Below are positions 45,088 to 53,082 of a DNA stretch of 64,000 nt, piece by piece. The position numbers were made by a program, and so were the translations under genes. Source of the stretch: Mycolicibacterium austroafricanum (GTDB lineage Bacteria; Actinomycetota; Actinomycetes; Mycobacteriales; Mycobacteriaceae); assembly GCF_000612725.1 (NCBI RefSeq), contig NZ_HG964450.1, positions 258,428 through 322,427 of the forward strand, written 5' to 3'. The notes beneath the pieces are model-generated. The model saw nothing but the letters and a program-made list of their open reading frames with translations, was not told the origin of the DNA and did no database searches. Each line of letters opens with the position of its first letter. Positions within the stretch are counted from its first letter, which is position 1.

Positions 45088-45888
45088 ATGGCTGATTTCG
45101 ACGCACAGCCCGGCCGGGCCACGCAGACAGATCTGTCGGCCGCGCAGCGCCAGGCCGACGAGATCGACCTGCATGCTGGTCTGGATGGAGTCGCCGGCCT
45201 GGTGGCCGGCGCCCGGTCGATCGGTGACCTGCTCGGTGACGTCGCCGCATTCGCGGCGCACGCCATCCCCGGCGTCGATGGTGTGAGCATCGCCTTGCGC
45301 CGGACACACCACGAACCGAGCGAGGTTCAGATCTGCTCCGCCACCGCCGACTTCGTCACCGAGATCGACCGGGTCCAATACGACGAGCTCCACGAGGGAC
45401 CGTGCGTCACCTGCATGCTTACGGGCCGGGTCTCCGTCAGCGGCTCCCTGGGCAGTGACGAGCGCTGGCCGCATTTCGGCGGCAGGGTGGCCCGGATGGC
45501 GGTGCACTCCGCGCTGTCGCTACCCCTGATCGTGGACGACCAGGTGATCGGCGCGATCAACGCCTATGCCCACGCCCGCGACGCGTTCGGCGACCACGCC
45601 GTGCAGCTGGGTACCCAGTTCGCGAAGCCCGCGGCTGTCGCGGTGTACAACGCCTATTTGCTGGCCGGCGCGCGGGAGCGGACCGAACGGCTGCAGCGGG
45701 CGCTGAGCAGTCGCGCGGTGATCGACCAGGCCATCGGGATCATCCGCAGCCGCTCGGGCGCAACCGCGGAGGAGGCGTTCGACCGGCTCAAGCGTCTGAG
45801 CCAGGCCGACAATGTCAAGCTTGCCGTCGTCGCCGAGCAACTGGTGGACGAGGCGGTGCGCCGCGCACGGGCCAGGAAAACCCCTTAA
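45088..45888 (+). CDS. GAF-ANTAR RNA-binding regulator (copy 1)
   Basis: The 266-residue protein has a GAF sensor domain (about 40-195, with VQYDELHEGPCVTCMLTGR) and a C-terminal ANTAR domain (about 200-262: LQRALSSRAVIDQAIGIIRSRSGATAEEAFDRLKRLSQ). ANTAR domains bind tandem hairpins in RNA and prevent termination of transcription. It follows the FAAL gene by 22 bp. Its stop shares TTAA with the stop of the convergent second GAF-ANTAR gene. Confidence 0.9.
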   Translation: MADFDAQPGRATQTDLSAAQRQADEIDLHAGLDGVAGLVAGARSIGDLLGDVAAFAAHAIPGVDGVSIALRRTHHEPSEVQICSATADFVTEIDRVQYDELHEGPCVTCMLTGRVSVSGSLGSDERWPHFGGRVARMAVHSALSLPLIVDDQVIGAINAYAHARDAFGDHAVQLGTQFAKPAAVAVYNAYLLAGARERTERLQRALSSRAVIDQAIGIIRSRSGATAEEAFDRLKRLSQADNVKLAVVAEQLVDEAVRRARARKTP

Positions 45889-46643
45889 CGCTCCGGGCGT
45901 GCGGCGTAGTCGAGGATCGAGGCGACCAGCGTCGGGCGGGAATGCCGGTCTTTCATCAGCCGGCGGGCGACCTCGGTGAGATGTTCACCGTTCGCGTGCG
46001 AGTAGCCGCGCAGGACCCTGAACGCATCTTCGGTGGACACGTCGAGTACTTCCCGCAGGAAGCCCTTCGCCTGCTCCACCACGACACGGCTGGTGAAGGC
46101 GGTACGGAGCTGAGGAATGATGGTCGACGGTGTCGGCGCCCGCCCCTGCAGGATCGCCACACAGGCAATATGGGCCAGTGTCTGGGCGATGAGGCGGTCA
46201 TCGTCGAGGAGCGCACCGGGCCTGACGCCGAACAGGCCGAGGGCGCCCATAGCGTCGCCGGCCGCCCGCATCGGCACCGCATGCACCGATGCGAAGCCGC
46301 CGTCCAGCGCCGCGGGAACGAACGTCGGCCACCGCCGCACGGCCTCGTGCAGGTCGGCGACGGGAACGGGTTCACCCGACCCGAAACTCTCCAGGCACGG
46401 GCCCTCGTGGGCCTGCAACTGGAACAGCTCCAGTTCCCGGGCCTGCTCGGAAGTCGCGGCGAGCAGGCTGAGCTTGCCGAACGGATCGGCGAACAGAAGA
46501 CCGGCCGCCGCCACGTCGAGCAGCTCGGTGCAACGCTCGGTCAGCTCGGTGAGCAGGTCCACCGTGTCGAAGTCGACGAGCAGTCGGTCGACGAAAGACG
46601 CCACCACGTCCAGGACCTGTGTCTCGCGAGCGCCATCGGTCAC
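45885..46643 (-). CDS. GAF-ANTAR RNA-binding regulator (copy 2)
   Basis: The 252-residue protein has a GAF domain (LLDVAAAGLLFADPFGKLSLLAATSEQ, LQAHEGPCLESFGSGEPVPV) and an ANTAR domain (LRTAFTSRVVVEQAKGFLREVLDVSTEDAFRVLRGYSHANGEHLTEVARRLM). The SRVVVEQAKG motif is the standard ANTAR start. GTG at 46643 has GGAGG upstream. It lies 37 bp downstream of the third copy in the same direction, so these two are probably co-transcribed. Confidence 0.9.
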   Translation of the reverse strand: MTDGARETQVLDVVASFVDRLLVDFDTVDLLTELTERCTELLDVAAAGLLFADPFGKLSLLAATSEQARELELFQLQAHEGPCLESFGSGEPVPVADLHEAVRRWPTFVPAALDGGFASVHAVPMRAAGDAMGALGLFGVRPGALLDDDRLIAQTLAHIACVAILQGRAPTPSTIIPQLRTAFTSRVVVEQAKGFLREVLDVSTEDAFRVLRGYSHANGEHLTEVARRLMKDRHSRPTLVASILDYAARPER

Positions 46644-46680
46644 GCCGCCCTCCTCCCCGGGGATTCTTCGTGAGGCCGCA

Positions 46681-47400
46681 TCAGTCGGCCTCCAATTTCA
46701 GTGTGCGCTCGAGAATGTCGCGGGCGACGTCAGTTGCCGCGCGGCCGGTCGAGTACGCGTGGGCGCGCAGTCGCAGCAATGCCTCGGCGGGTTCCACGTC
46801 GAGCTGGGCCACGAGCATGCCGGTGGCCTGGCTGACCTCCACGCGGGACAGCGTGTTCAGCTCTGCCCAGGCGTCACTTCCGGGGTCGTTGACGGCGGCC
46901 TGCATGTCCTCGTCGAGAAGGTCCAGCAGCGGCACCCCGGCCAGCTCGGCCGCCACCACCGCCCCACCGAGCTGCGCAGCGGTGAGCGCGCCGGGCGCTT
47001 CCCGGAACAGATCGAGTGCGCCGACATATTCGCCGGCCACGATGACGGGCATCGCGGAAACCCCGTGAATCCGCATGGCGAGCATCGCCGGACCGTAGAC
47101 CGGCCAGCGCCGGCCCGCCGGTCCGGCGAGATCGGCCACCTGCACCGGGGCGCGCCGCGTCACCGACTCCAGACACGGACCCTCGCCGAGGATGAACTGC
47201 AACTCGTCGCACTCCCTGGCCCGCGGACCGCTCGAACCGAGCGTGCCGGCGTTGGCGCCGTCGAACACCAGCGAAATCGCCACGGCGTCAACGGCGAGGA
47301 GCATCACGCACGCCTCACACAGACGATCGGCTGCGTCGACTCCGCGGCGGCCGTCGACGGCCGCGAGCAATTGTTCGACGATCGACACGCTCAACCGCAA
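46681..47400 (-). CDS. GAF-ANTAR RNA-binding regulator (copy 3)
   Basis: The 239-residue protein has a GAF domain (LLAVDAVAISLVFDGANAGTLGSSG, LQFILGEGPCLESVTRRAPVQV) and an ANTAR domain (LNTLSRVEVSQATGMLVAQLDVEPAEALLRLRAHAYSTGRAATDVARDIL). The start is uncertain: TTG at 47400, TTG at 47394 or GTG at 47388 are all possible and none has a good ribosome binding site. It leads the leftward pair. Three ANTAR proteins in 2.3 kb suggests local duplication and a shared set of RNA targets. Confidence 0.86.
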   Translation of the reverse strand: MRLSVSIVEQLLAAVDGRRGVDAADRLCEACVMLLAVDAVAISLVFDGANAGTLGSSGPRARECDELQFILGEGPCLESVTRRAPVQVADLAGPAGRRWPVYGPAMLAMRIHGVSAMPVIVAGEYVGALDLFREAPGALTAAQLGGAVVAAELAGVPLLDLLDEDMQAAVNDPGSDAWAELNTLSRVEVSQATGMLVAQLDVEPAEALLRLRAHAYSTGRAATDVARDILERTLKLEAD

Positions 47401-47477
47401 TCCGTCCGGTTCCGGCCCGCCGGCCGTCGCGCCGAGTTTATGTCCACAGCCGTTCGTCAGACGCCGGAGCCGTCACA

Positions 47478-47675
47478 TCAGTGCCGGAAACGTAGCTTCT
47501 TCCAACGCTTTTCGTCTCCGTCGACCTCGGTCCACTCGCCTGCCGCATAGCTGTGCGGTTGGCTGGAGCCGGTACGGACGACGTCAAGGGTGCCGTCGTC
47601 GTGTTTGACGTAGACGTCACCGGACCTCATGTACTCGTCGACTCCGCCACCGGGCAGCTTCACCATGACAGTCAC
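47478..47675 (-). CDS. Small acidic/basic protein, unknown
   Basis: The 65-residue protein reads as short beta strands (KLPGGGVDEY, SGDVYVKHDDGTLDVVR) with a basic C-terminal end (RWKKLRFRH). The GTG at 47675 follows GGAGG with eight bases between; the internal ATG at 47666 is less well placed. No family is recognised. It lies between the ANTAR genes and another small gene in the same direction. Confidence 0.6.
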   Translation of the reverse strand: MTVMVKLPGGGVDEYMRSGDVYVKHDDGTLDVVRTGSSQPHSYAAGEWTEVDGDEKRWKKLRFRH

Positions 47676-47729
47676 GTCCTACACCTCCAAAGGTGGCATC
47701 CATTGCGCACGTGCAGACGACCCGGTCTG

Positions 47730-47891
47730 TCAACGCACCCTCTCGGGTATCGAGTCCAGTACGTGCAGCACGCGCACCGCCAATTCGCCCGCAGCCTTGT
47801 CACCGAGCTTGGAATGGTCCTTGATGGTGTCCCGGACGAGACCCACACGCTTCTCGTAGGGGGTTCGGAACGTTGTTGGCGAAGCCGTCAT
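47730..47891 (-). CDS. Small conserved-looking protein, possibly DUF6307-like
   Basis: This 53-residue protein starts at an ATG with AAGAGGAAAT just before it. It contains TPYEKRVGLVRDTIK, DHSKLGDKAAGELAVRVLHVLDSIPERVR and looks like a two- or three-helix protein. It reminds me of the DUF6307 family of small mycobacterial proteins, but I cannot confirm that. Strong codon bias and the good ribosome binding site support it as real. It is in line with the next small gene, 54 bp away. Confidence 0.6.
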   Translation of the reverse strand: MTASPTTFRTPYEKRVGLVRDTIKDHSKLGDKAAGELAVRVLHVLDSIPERVR

Positions 47892-47992
47892 GATTTCCTC
47901 TTGAAGTCAGGCATGTTCACTCGAAATCGAGTACCCGATAAGGTCGACGGTACGCCGTTCCCGCGCCGGGCGTCGGGAGTACGGCGAATCCC

Positions 47993-49198
47993 TCAGGCGG
48001 CTCGCCGTCGTCGACGCGCGCGGGCGCCGTCGCGCAGCGCGGTCCGAAGCCCGCCCACCGCAAAGCGGTCACCGACGAACTTCCTCTCCGACGCGGTCTC
48101 CGGTGCGTCGTCACTCGTGGCGGTGAGCAGCCGGTCGGGAAGCGCAAGCTTGTGAATGGTTCGAAGTGTCAAGAAGTACTGGCGCACAATTGAACCGGTG
48201 GTGTACGGCAGATCGTACCGACGGCAGATCGCACGCACGCGGACCGAGATCTGGGCGTAGCGGTTGCTCGGCAGCTCAGGGAACAGATGGTGCTCGATCT
48301 GGTAGCACAGATTGCCGCTGGCGAACGCCAGCAGTCGGCCCGCCCTGAAGTTCGCGGCGCCGAGGATCTGGCGTAGATACCACTCTCCCCTGGTCTCCTG
48401 CTTGATGACGTCCGGGGTGAACTTCTCCGCACCGTCGGGGAAATGCCCGCAGAAGATCACGACGTACGCCCAGAGATTACGCACGACGTTGGCCGTCACG
48501 TTGGCGACCAGCGTTCTGCGCCAACGGGTTCCACTCATCGCCGGAAACATCACGTAGTCTTTGACCGCCTGTCGCGCGATCTTTCGCCTCAGGGTCGCTC
48601 GCTGCTCTGCCAGTCGGTCGGCATCCGGCATCAGGCGATCACGCTCCGAATGGATGCCATGCAGGGCGATCCCCCACTCGAAGATCACGGCCAACAACAT
48701 GTTTCGGAGCGGCTGCAGCAGATGCACAGGCTGCCACGGCTCGTCGCGGGTCATCCGCATGATCCCGAACCCGAGGTCGTCGTCGACGCCGACGATGTTC
48801 GTCATCATGTGGTGGCGGTAGTTGTGCGAATACCTCCACTGCGAGGAGACCGCCACCATGTCCCACTCCCACGTGGCGGAGTGGATCTCGGGATCGTTCA
48901 TCCAGTCCCACTGACCATGGGACACGTTGTGACCGATCTCCATGTTCTCCACGCTCTTGGCGAATGCCAGCGCGGCGGTACCCGCCATCCATCCGGCCCG
49001 CGACCCGGTGACGGCGATCCCCACACGCGCAACCACCTCGAGCATCCGCTGAAACCGGATCGTGCGCCGGATGTAGGCCGCATCCCGCTCGCCCAGCGAC
49101 CCCTCGATCTCGCGGCGAACCTCGTCGAGCTCCCGCCCGAGGGCCTCGATGTCCTCCTTGCTCAGATGCGCGTACGCAGCAAGATCGGCGATTGCCAA
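47993..49198 (-). CDS. Membrane fatty acyl desaturase, DesA3-like (copy 2)
   Basis: The 401-residue protein is a close paralog of the gene at 37757-38866. It keeps the histidine boxes HNVSHGQ, HNYRHH and QIEHHLFP and the WDWMNDPEIHS segment. It differs mainly in a longer C-terminal tail rich in arginine (ARARRRRRAA). It starts with TTG at 49198 after AGGAA. As with the other copy, no oxidoreductase partner is nearby. The two copies may differ in regulation or chain preference. Confidence 0.9.
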   Translation of the reverse strand: MAIADLAAYAHLSKEDIEALGRELDEVRREIEGSLGERDAAYIRRTIRFQRMLEVVARVGIAVTGSRAGWMAGTAALAFAKSVENMEIGHNVSHGQWDWMNDPEIHSATWEWDMVAVSSQWRYSHNYRHHMMTNIVGVDDDLGFGIMRMTRDEPWQPVHLLQPLRNMLLAVIFEWGIALHGIHSERDRLMPDADRLAEQRATLRRKIARQAVKDYVMFPAMSGTRWRRTLVANVTANVVRNLWAYVVIFCGHFPDGAEKFTPDVIKQETRGEWYLRQILGAANFRAGRLLAFASGNLCYQIEHHLFPELPSNRYAQISVRVRAICRRYDLPYTTGSIVRQYFLTLRTIHKLALPDRLLTATSDDAPETASERKFVGDRFAVGGLRTALRDGARARRRRRAA

Positions 49199-49468
49199 TG
49201 AAATTCCTGCCGATCCTTCTTGTTGGGTGAGGTACCCGGGCTGTGCGGTGAACCCGATTGATCGCGGACCACCGGCGCCGCCTGGACAGGCGACGGCGGT
49301 GTATCGGCGCTTCCAAGCCTAGTGAGGCTGCGCCTGTGCGTCAACGCGTCCGGACCATGCGGCCGTCGGGCCCGGGCGGCCGGCCACGCGGGTACGCTGA
49401 CCTGGGGTCGGGACTACCGGGCCGGTTAGGCCAGGGCCCAGCGATGTGCGACGAGAGGGGCCGGCTCG

Positions 49469-50641
49469 ATGCCTGAAAGCACTGAGAAAGAACAACTTTC
49501 GATCGGGATTCTGGCGGGATCCCGTAAGCCCGACGAACGACGGCTGCCGATTCATCCCGCACACCTGGGCAGGATCGATCGGGCGGTGGCGTCGCGGGTC
49601 TTTCTCGAGCACGGTTACGGTTCCCGTTTCGGGGCCACCGACGCCGGGTTGTCGGACCACGTCGGGGGGATCCGCACCCGGGAAGAACTGTTCGCCGAGT
49701 GCGATGTCATCCTCCTGCCAAAGGTTCAAGCCGAAGATCTTGCCGAATGCTCTGTGGGACAGATCGTCTGGGGGTGGCCGCACTGCGTCCAGGATGCCGA
49801 CCTGACCCAGGTCGCCATCGACCGGAAACTGACACTGGTCGCGTTCGAGGCCATGAACCACTGGCGACCCGACGGCGGCTTCAGCCTGCACGTCTTCCAC
49901 AAGAACAATGAGCTCGCCGGCTACTGCTCGGTGCTGCACTCCACGCAACTGGCCGGGGTCACCGGGAGCTACGGTCGCCGGCTGAGCGCCGCGATCCTTG
50001 GGTTCGGCGCGACAGCCCGCGGCGCCGTGACCGCCCTCAACGCCCTCGGGGTTGACGATGTACACGTACTCACCAACCGCGACACCGCGGCCGTGGGATC
50101 ACCCATCCATTCCACCCAGATCTCGCAGATGGGGCGGGACGAGGGCGCGCCCGACCGGATCTGGGCCGACGCGCCGGACGGCCGCGTCCCGCTCGCCCAG
50201 TTCCTCGCCGACAGGGACATCGTCGTCAACTGTGTTCTCCAGGACCCGAACGCGCCCCTGATCTTCGCCACCGAGGACGACCTGTCCTCCTTCGCGCCGC
50301 GCAGTCTCATCGTCGACGTGTCCTGCGACGTCGGCATGGGCTTCTCCTGGGCGCGACCCACCTCCTTCGCCAGGCCCGTCGTCACGCTGCCCAACGACGT
50401 CCTGTATTACGCGGTGGACCACAGCCCGTCCTACCTGTGGGATTCGGCCACCTGGGAGATCAGCGAGGCGCTCCTGCCCCACCTGCGCCCACTGCTGGAG
50501 GGACCCGCGACCTGGGCCGTCACGCCGACCATCGCCCGCGCGATCGAGATCCGTGACGGGGTGGTTCTCAACGAGGACATCCTGTCGTACCAGCACCGGG
50601 ACAGCGCCTATCCCCACGAGGTCGGCACCGGTCATCGGTGA
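49469..50641 (+). CDS. N5-(carboxyethyl)ornithine synthase-like dehydrogenase
   Basis: The 390-residue protein belongs to the alanine dehydrogenase/pyridine nucleotide transhydrogenase superfamily. The N-terminal part has SRKPDERRLPIHPAHLGRI and VFLEHGYGSRFG, and the Rossmann part has AAILGFGATARGAV. HVFHKNNELAGYCSVLH and VSCDVGMGFSWARPTSF match the carboxyethylornithine synthase (CeoS) type, which reductively joins pyruvate to ornithine. Saccharopine or opine dehydrogenase activity is an alternative. It is a single gene that converges with the transglutaminase gene (3-bp gap). Confidence 0.78.
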   Translation: MPESTEKEQLSIGILAGSRKPDERRLPIHPAHLGRIDRAVASRVFLEHGYGSRFGATDAGLSDHVGGIRTREELFAECDVILLPKVQAEDLAECSVGQIVWGWPHCVQDADLTQVAIDRKLTLVAFEAMNHWRPDGGFSLHVFHKNNELAGYCSVLHSTQLAGVTGSYGRRLSAAILGFGATARGAVTALNALGVDDVHVLTNRDTAAVGSPIHSTQISQMGRDEGAPDRIWADAPDGRVPLAQFLADRDIVVNCVLQDPNAPLIFATEDDLSSFAPRSLIVDVSCDVGMGFSWARPTSFARPVVTLPNDVLYYAVDHSPSYLWDSATWEISEALLPHLRPLLEGPATWAVTPTIARAIEIRDGVVLNEDILSYQHRDSAYPHEVGTGHR

Positions 50642-50644
50642 CCG

Positions 50645-51475
50645 TCACCTGATCGACATCAGTTCTCCGATGTCGTCCGTCGGGAGATCACCGTCGACGA
50701 TCGCGGTGACCTCAAGCTTCTCCAGTGTGATCGCGCCCTTGTGGTTGTCCAGGAAGGCGGTGTCGGCCGCATCGCGACCGGTCGCGATGCGGACCAGCGT
50801 CTGCCTCGGCGCCAACAGCGTCCCGTCGACCACACGCCAGGCACCGTCGACGAAGGCCTCGCCGACGGCGTGAAAGTCCATCGGGTACAGCCCCGGCGCA
50901 TACACCGAAACCACGCGTGCGGGGACGTTGACGGCCCGCAGCATCGCCACCACGAGATGGGCGAAGTCCCGGCACACACCGGCGCCCGCGAGCAGCGTGT
51001 CCACCGCGCCGTCGATGGGGTCGCTGGACCCCGGGACGTAGTTGAGTCGGCTGCCGACCCAGGCCGACACCTTCTCCAGCAGCGTGGCCGAGTCGGCATA
51101 CCGGCCGAATTCGGTTGCGGCGAAACCATAGAACTTGTCGGCCTCGGCGTAGCGGCTCGGGCGCAGGTACATGGACAGGTCGTACTCGGTGACCGGCGCC
51201 GGATCCGTCTGACCGATGACGGTCGCCGCGTAGTCGACCTCGAGGGTGCCCCCCGCGACATCCAGCTTGTGAATCCGGTTGCCGTGCGTTCCGCTGACCT
51301 CCAGTGCCTGCACAGGTGTCCCGTCGAGCACGAACGACAATGACTCGTAGACCACGGCATTGGGATGCGGTGCGACGGCGATCTGGAACTCCAGCGTCGT
51401 CGGCGCGGTGACGGCGACCTCCAGCGCTGAGCCGACGACGCGTTTCATCGGGGTCGGGGTGTCCGTCCGGGTCAC
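50645..51475 (-). CDS. Transglutaminase-like cysteine protease-fold protein
   Basis: The 276-residue protein has an N-terminal beta domain typical of bacterial transglutaminase-like proteins (about 15-100) and the core domain with the triad C168 in GAGVCRDFAHL, H202 in MDFHAV and D217 in VVDGT. No signal peptide is present. The GTG at 51475 overlaps the stop of the upstream glycosyltransferase (GTGA). The reaction could be peptide-bond hydrolysis or cross-linking; the substrate is unknown. Its link to a glycosyltransferase mirrors the other GT4 locus. Confidence 0.83.
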   Translation of the reverse strand: MTRTDTPTPMKRVVGSALEVAVTAPTTLEFQIAVAPHPNAVVYESLSFVLDGTPVQALEVSGTHGNRIHKLDVAGGTLEVDYAATVIGQTDPAPVTEYDLSMYLRPSRYAEADKFYGFAATEFGRYADSATLLEKVSAWVGSRLNYVPGSSDPIDGAVDTLLAGAGVCRDFAHLVVAMLRAVNVPARVVSVYAPGLYPMDFHAVGEAFVDGAWRVVDGTLLAPRQTLVRIATGRDAADTAFLDNHKGAITLEKLEVTAIVDGDLPTDDIGELMSIR

Positions 51476-52650
51476 ACGCGTAGCTGCCGCTCCGTCAGCA
51501 GGCGAGCCGCCAGCTCCAGGTAGGTGTCGGCAACGACCGGCCACGCCATCGCCGGCGCCAGTTGCCGCGCCTCGGCGGCCAGCGACCCGGCCAGCCGCGG
51601 CTGTGTCAGGACACGGCGTAGCGCGCAGGACAGGGCCTCGGGATCGTCATGGGGGACGAGGATGCCGGCACCGTCCCGCAGGACCTCCACCGCATGCGGG
51701 AACGCGGTGGCCACGACGGGTCTGCCGCTGGCGACTGCGTCGACCAGGGCTCCCGAGGTCACTTGATCGGTGGAGTCGTAGGGCAAGACGATGACTGCCG
51801 CCGCCTGGAAGAGCGCTGCCAGCGATGCCCGGTCCAGGTGGCGGTCCTCGAAGGTCACCGAATCCGCGACACCGAGGCGGCGGGCCTGCTCGATGCGGGC
51901 TTCGCGGTAGGCCTCGCCGTCGCGGGCCAGCACCTTCGGATGCGTGCGGCCCGCCACCACATAGCGGGGATGGCCGGGCACGCTCTGCAACGAGGACATC
52001 ACGTCGATGACGCGCTCGACGCCCTTACCGGGGCCGAGCAGACCGCACGTCAGGATGGTGGGCCTGCTGCCACGCTTCGCACGTGGGCCGGTGGGCAGCA
52101 CCGCACCGTACGGGATCGTGACGACCTTGCGGCGGTCCACGCCGTACTCACGGCACAGCCGCTCCCGTGCCGCCTCGGACATCACCACCATCCGGTCGAT
52201 CGTCGCCGCCATCCGCTCCATCACCCAACGTTGATGTGGCGCAGGGTTTTTCAAGATCGTATGGGCGACGGCCACCGTCGGGACGCGCAGCCCGTCGATG
52301 ACGTCCAGCAGGTCGTCGCCGTGTGCGCCACCGTAAACGCCGTAGTCGTGCTGAATCACCGCGACGTCGCTGTGATTGAGCGAGTCGACGCAGTGCGCCG
52401 CCGATCGCGCCGAGCCGTTGACCAACTCCCCGACGATCCTGGCGTCACTCGACTGTGAGCCGTCGGCAACCCGCACCACGCTCACCTGGGACCCGCGCGC
52501 GCTCAAGGCGCCCGACAGCGCTGAGCTGTAATTCGCGAGTCGGCACGGTGTTGGAGGGTAAGTACTGAGCAGGCCGAATCGGACCGTCCGGGGGATCGGT
52601 CGCTTCACGGGTGGAGCGAGAACAGACTCAAAGGTGGGCGCAGCGTTCAA
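51472..52650 (-). CDS. GT4-type glycosyltransferase (paralog 2)
   Basis: The 392-residue protein is a paralog of the enzyme at 41519-42697. It shares STYPPTPCRLANYSSAL, VIQHDYGVYGG, TCGLLGPGKGVERVI, YVVAGRTHPKV and LPYDSTDQVTSGALVDAVASGRPV. The start is TTG at 52650, matching the paralog in length and upstream DNA. It is coupled to a transglutaminase-like gene instead of a glycosidase pair. Both paralogs seem to supply a cytoplasmic sugar-transfer step with a different partner. Confidence 0.85.
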   Translation of the reverse strand: MNAAPTFESVLAPPVKRPIPRTVRFGLLSTYPPTPCRLANYSSALSGALSARGSQVSVVRVADGSQSSDARIVGELVNGSARSAAHCVDSLNHSDVAVIQHDYGVYGGAHGDDLLDVIDGLRVPTVAVAHTILKNPAPHQRWVMERMAATIDRMVVMSEAARERLCREYGVDRRKVVTIPYGAVLPTGPRAKRGSRPTILTCGLLGPGKGVERVIDVMSSLQSVPGHPRYVVAGRTHPKVLARDGEAYREARIEQARRLGVADSVTFEDRHLDRASLAALFQAAAVIVLPYDSTDQVTSGALVDAVASGRPVVATAFPHAVEVLRDGAGILVPHDDPEALSCALRRVLTQPRLAGSLAAEARQLAPAMAWPVVADTYLELAARLLTERQLRV

Positions 52651-52846
52651 GGCAATCCAGACGTCCGGTGGTACCGGCGCGGCGGCGTGAGCGGTTGCTC
52701 GGCGAGGTCAGCAGAAGTCAGCTGACAGCCGGACCGGCGGGGTTCCCAATGAACTCCAGGCTACACCCGATGCCCCCCACCGGTTGGACTCGCAGCGTAG
52801 GGTCGAACCATCGGGACCATTCAGGGCCCACGATGAAGGGCCCGCC

Positions 52847-52984
52847 ATGGCTGACAAGTCTCCGCGTCAAGGAATGTCGAAAAAGTCCGGTAAGTCTCTC
52901 AAAGAGAAACGTGCGGACAAGCATGCGAAGTCGGCAGCCAAGACGTCGGCCGCCGAGTCGATCCACGAGATCAAAAAACGCTGA
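52847..52984 (+). CDS. Small lysine-rich protein
   Basis: The 45-residue protein is rich in Lys, Ser and Ala (KSPRQGMSKKSGKSLKEKR, KHAKSAAKTS) and is strongly basic. It resembles small conserved mycobacterial proteins of unknown function. The ATG at 52847 is preceded by GAAGGGCC, while the in-frame start at 52784 is not. It is a single gene between the GT4 operon and the hydrolase gene. Confidence 0.6.
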   Translation: MADKSPRQGMSKKSGKSLKEKRADKHAKSAAKTSAAESIHEIKKR

Positions 52985-53082
52985 CAGACAACGGCTGAAC
53001 GCCTTCCCGCGCCGGGATTGCCTCCATTTCGGGATGATCCGCCAAAAGACCGCACGGAATGCGACTTCGGCGGGATCGGCTG

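Noticed and set aside
43119..45290. 723-residue minus-strand frame over the FAAL gene
   Set aside because: Composition is low in hydrophobic residues and there are no motifs; the plus-strand adenylating enzyme is complete.
45885..45888. Possible frame fusion of the two GAF-ANTAR genes
   Set aside because: They are on opposite strands and only share the TTAA that holds both stop codons.
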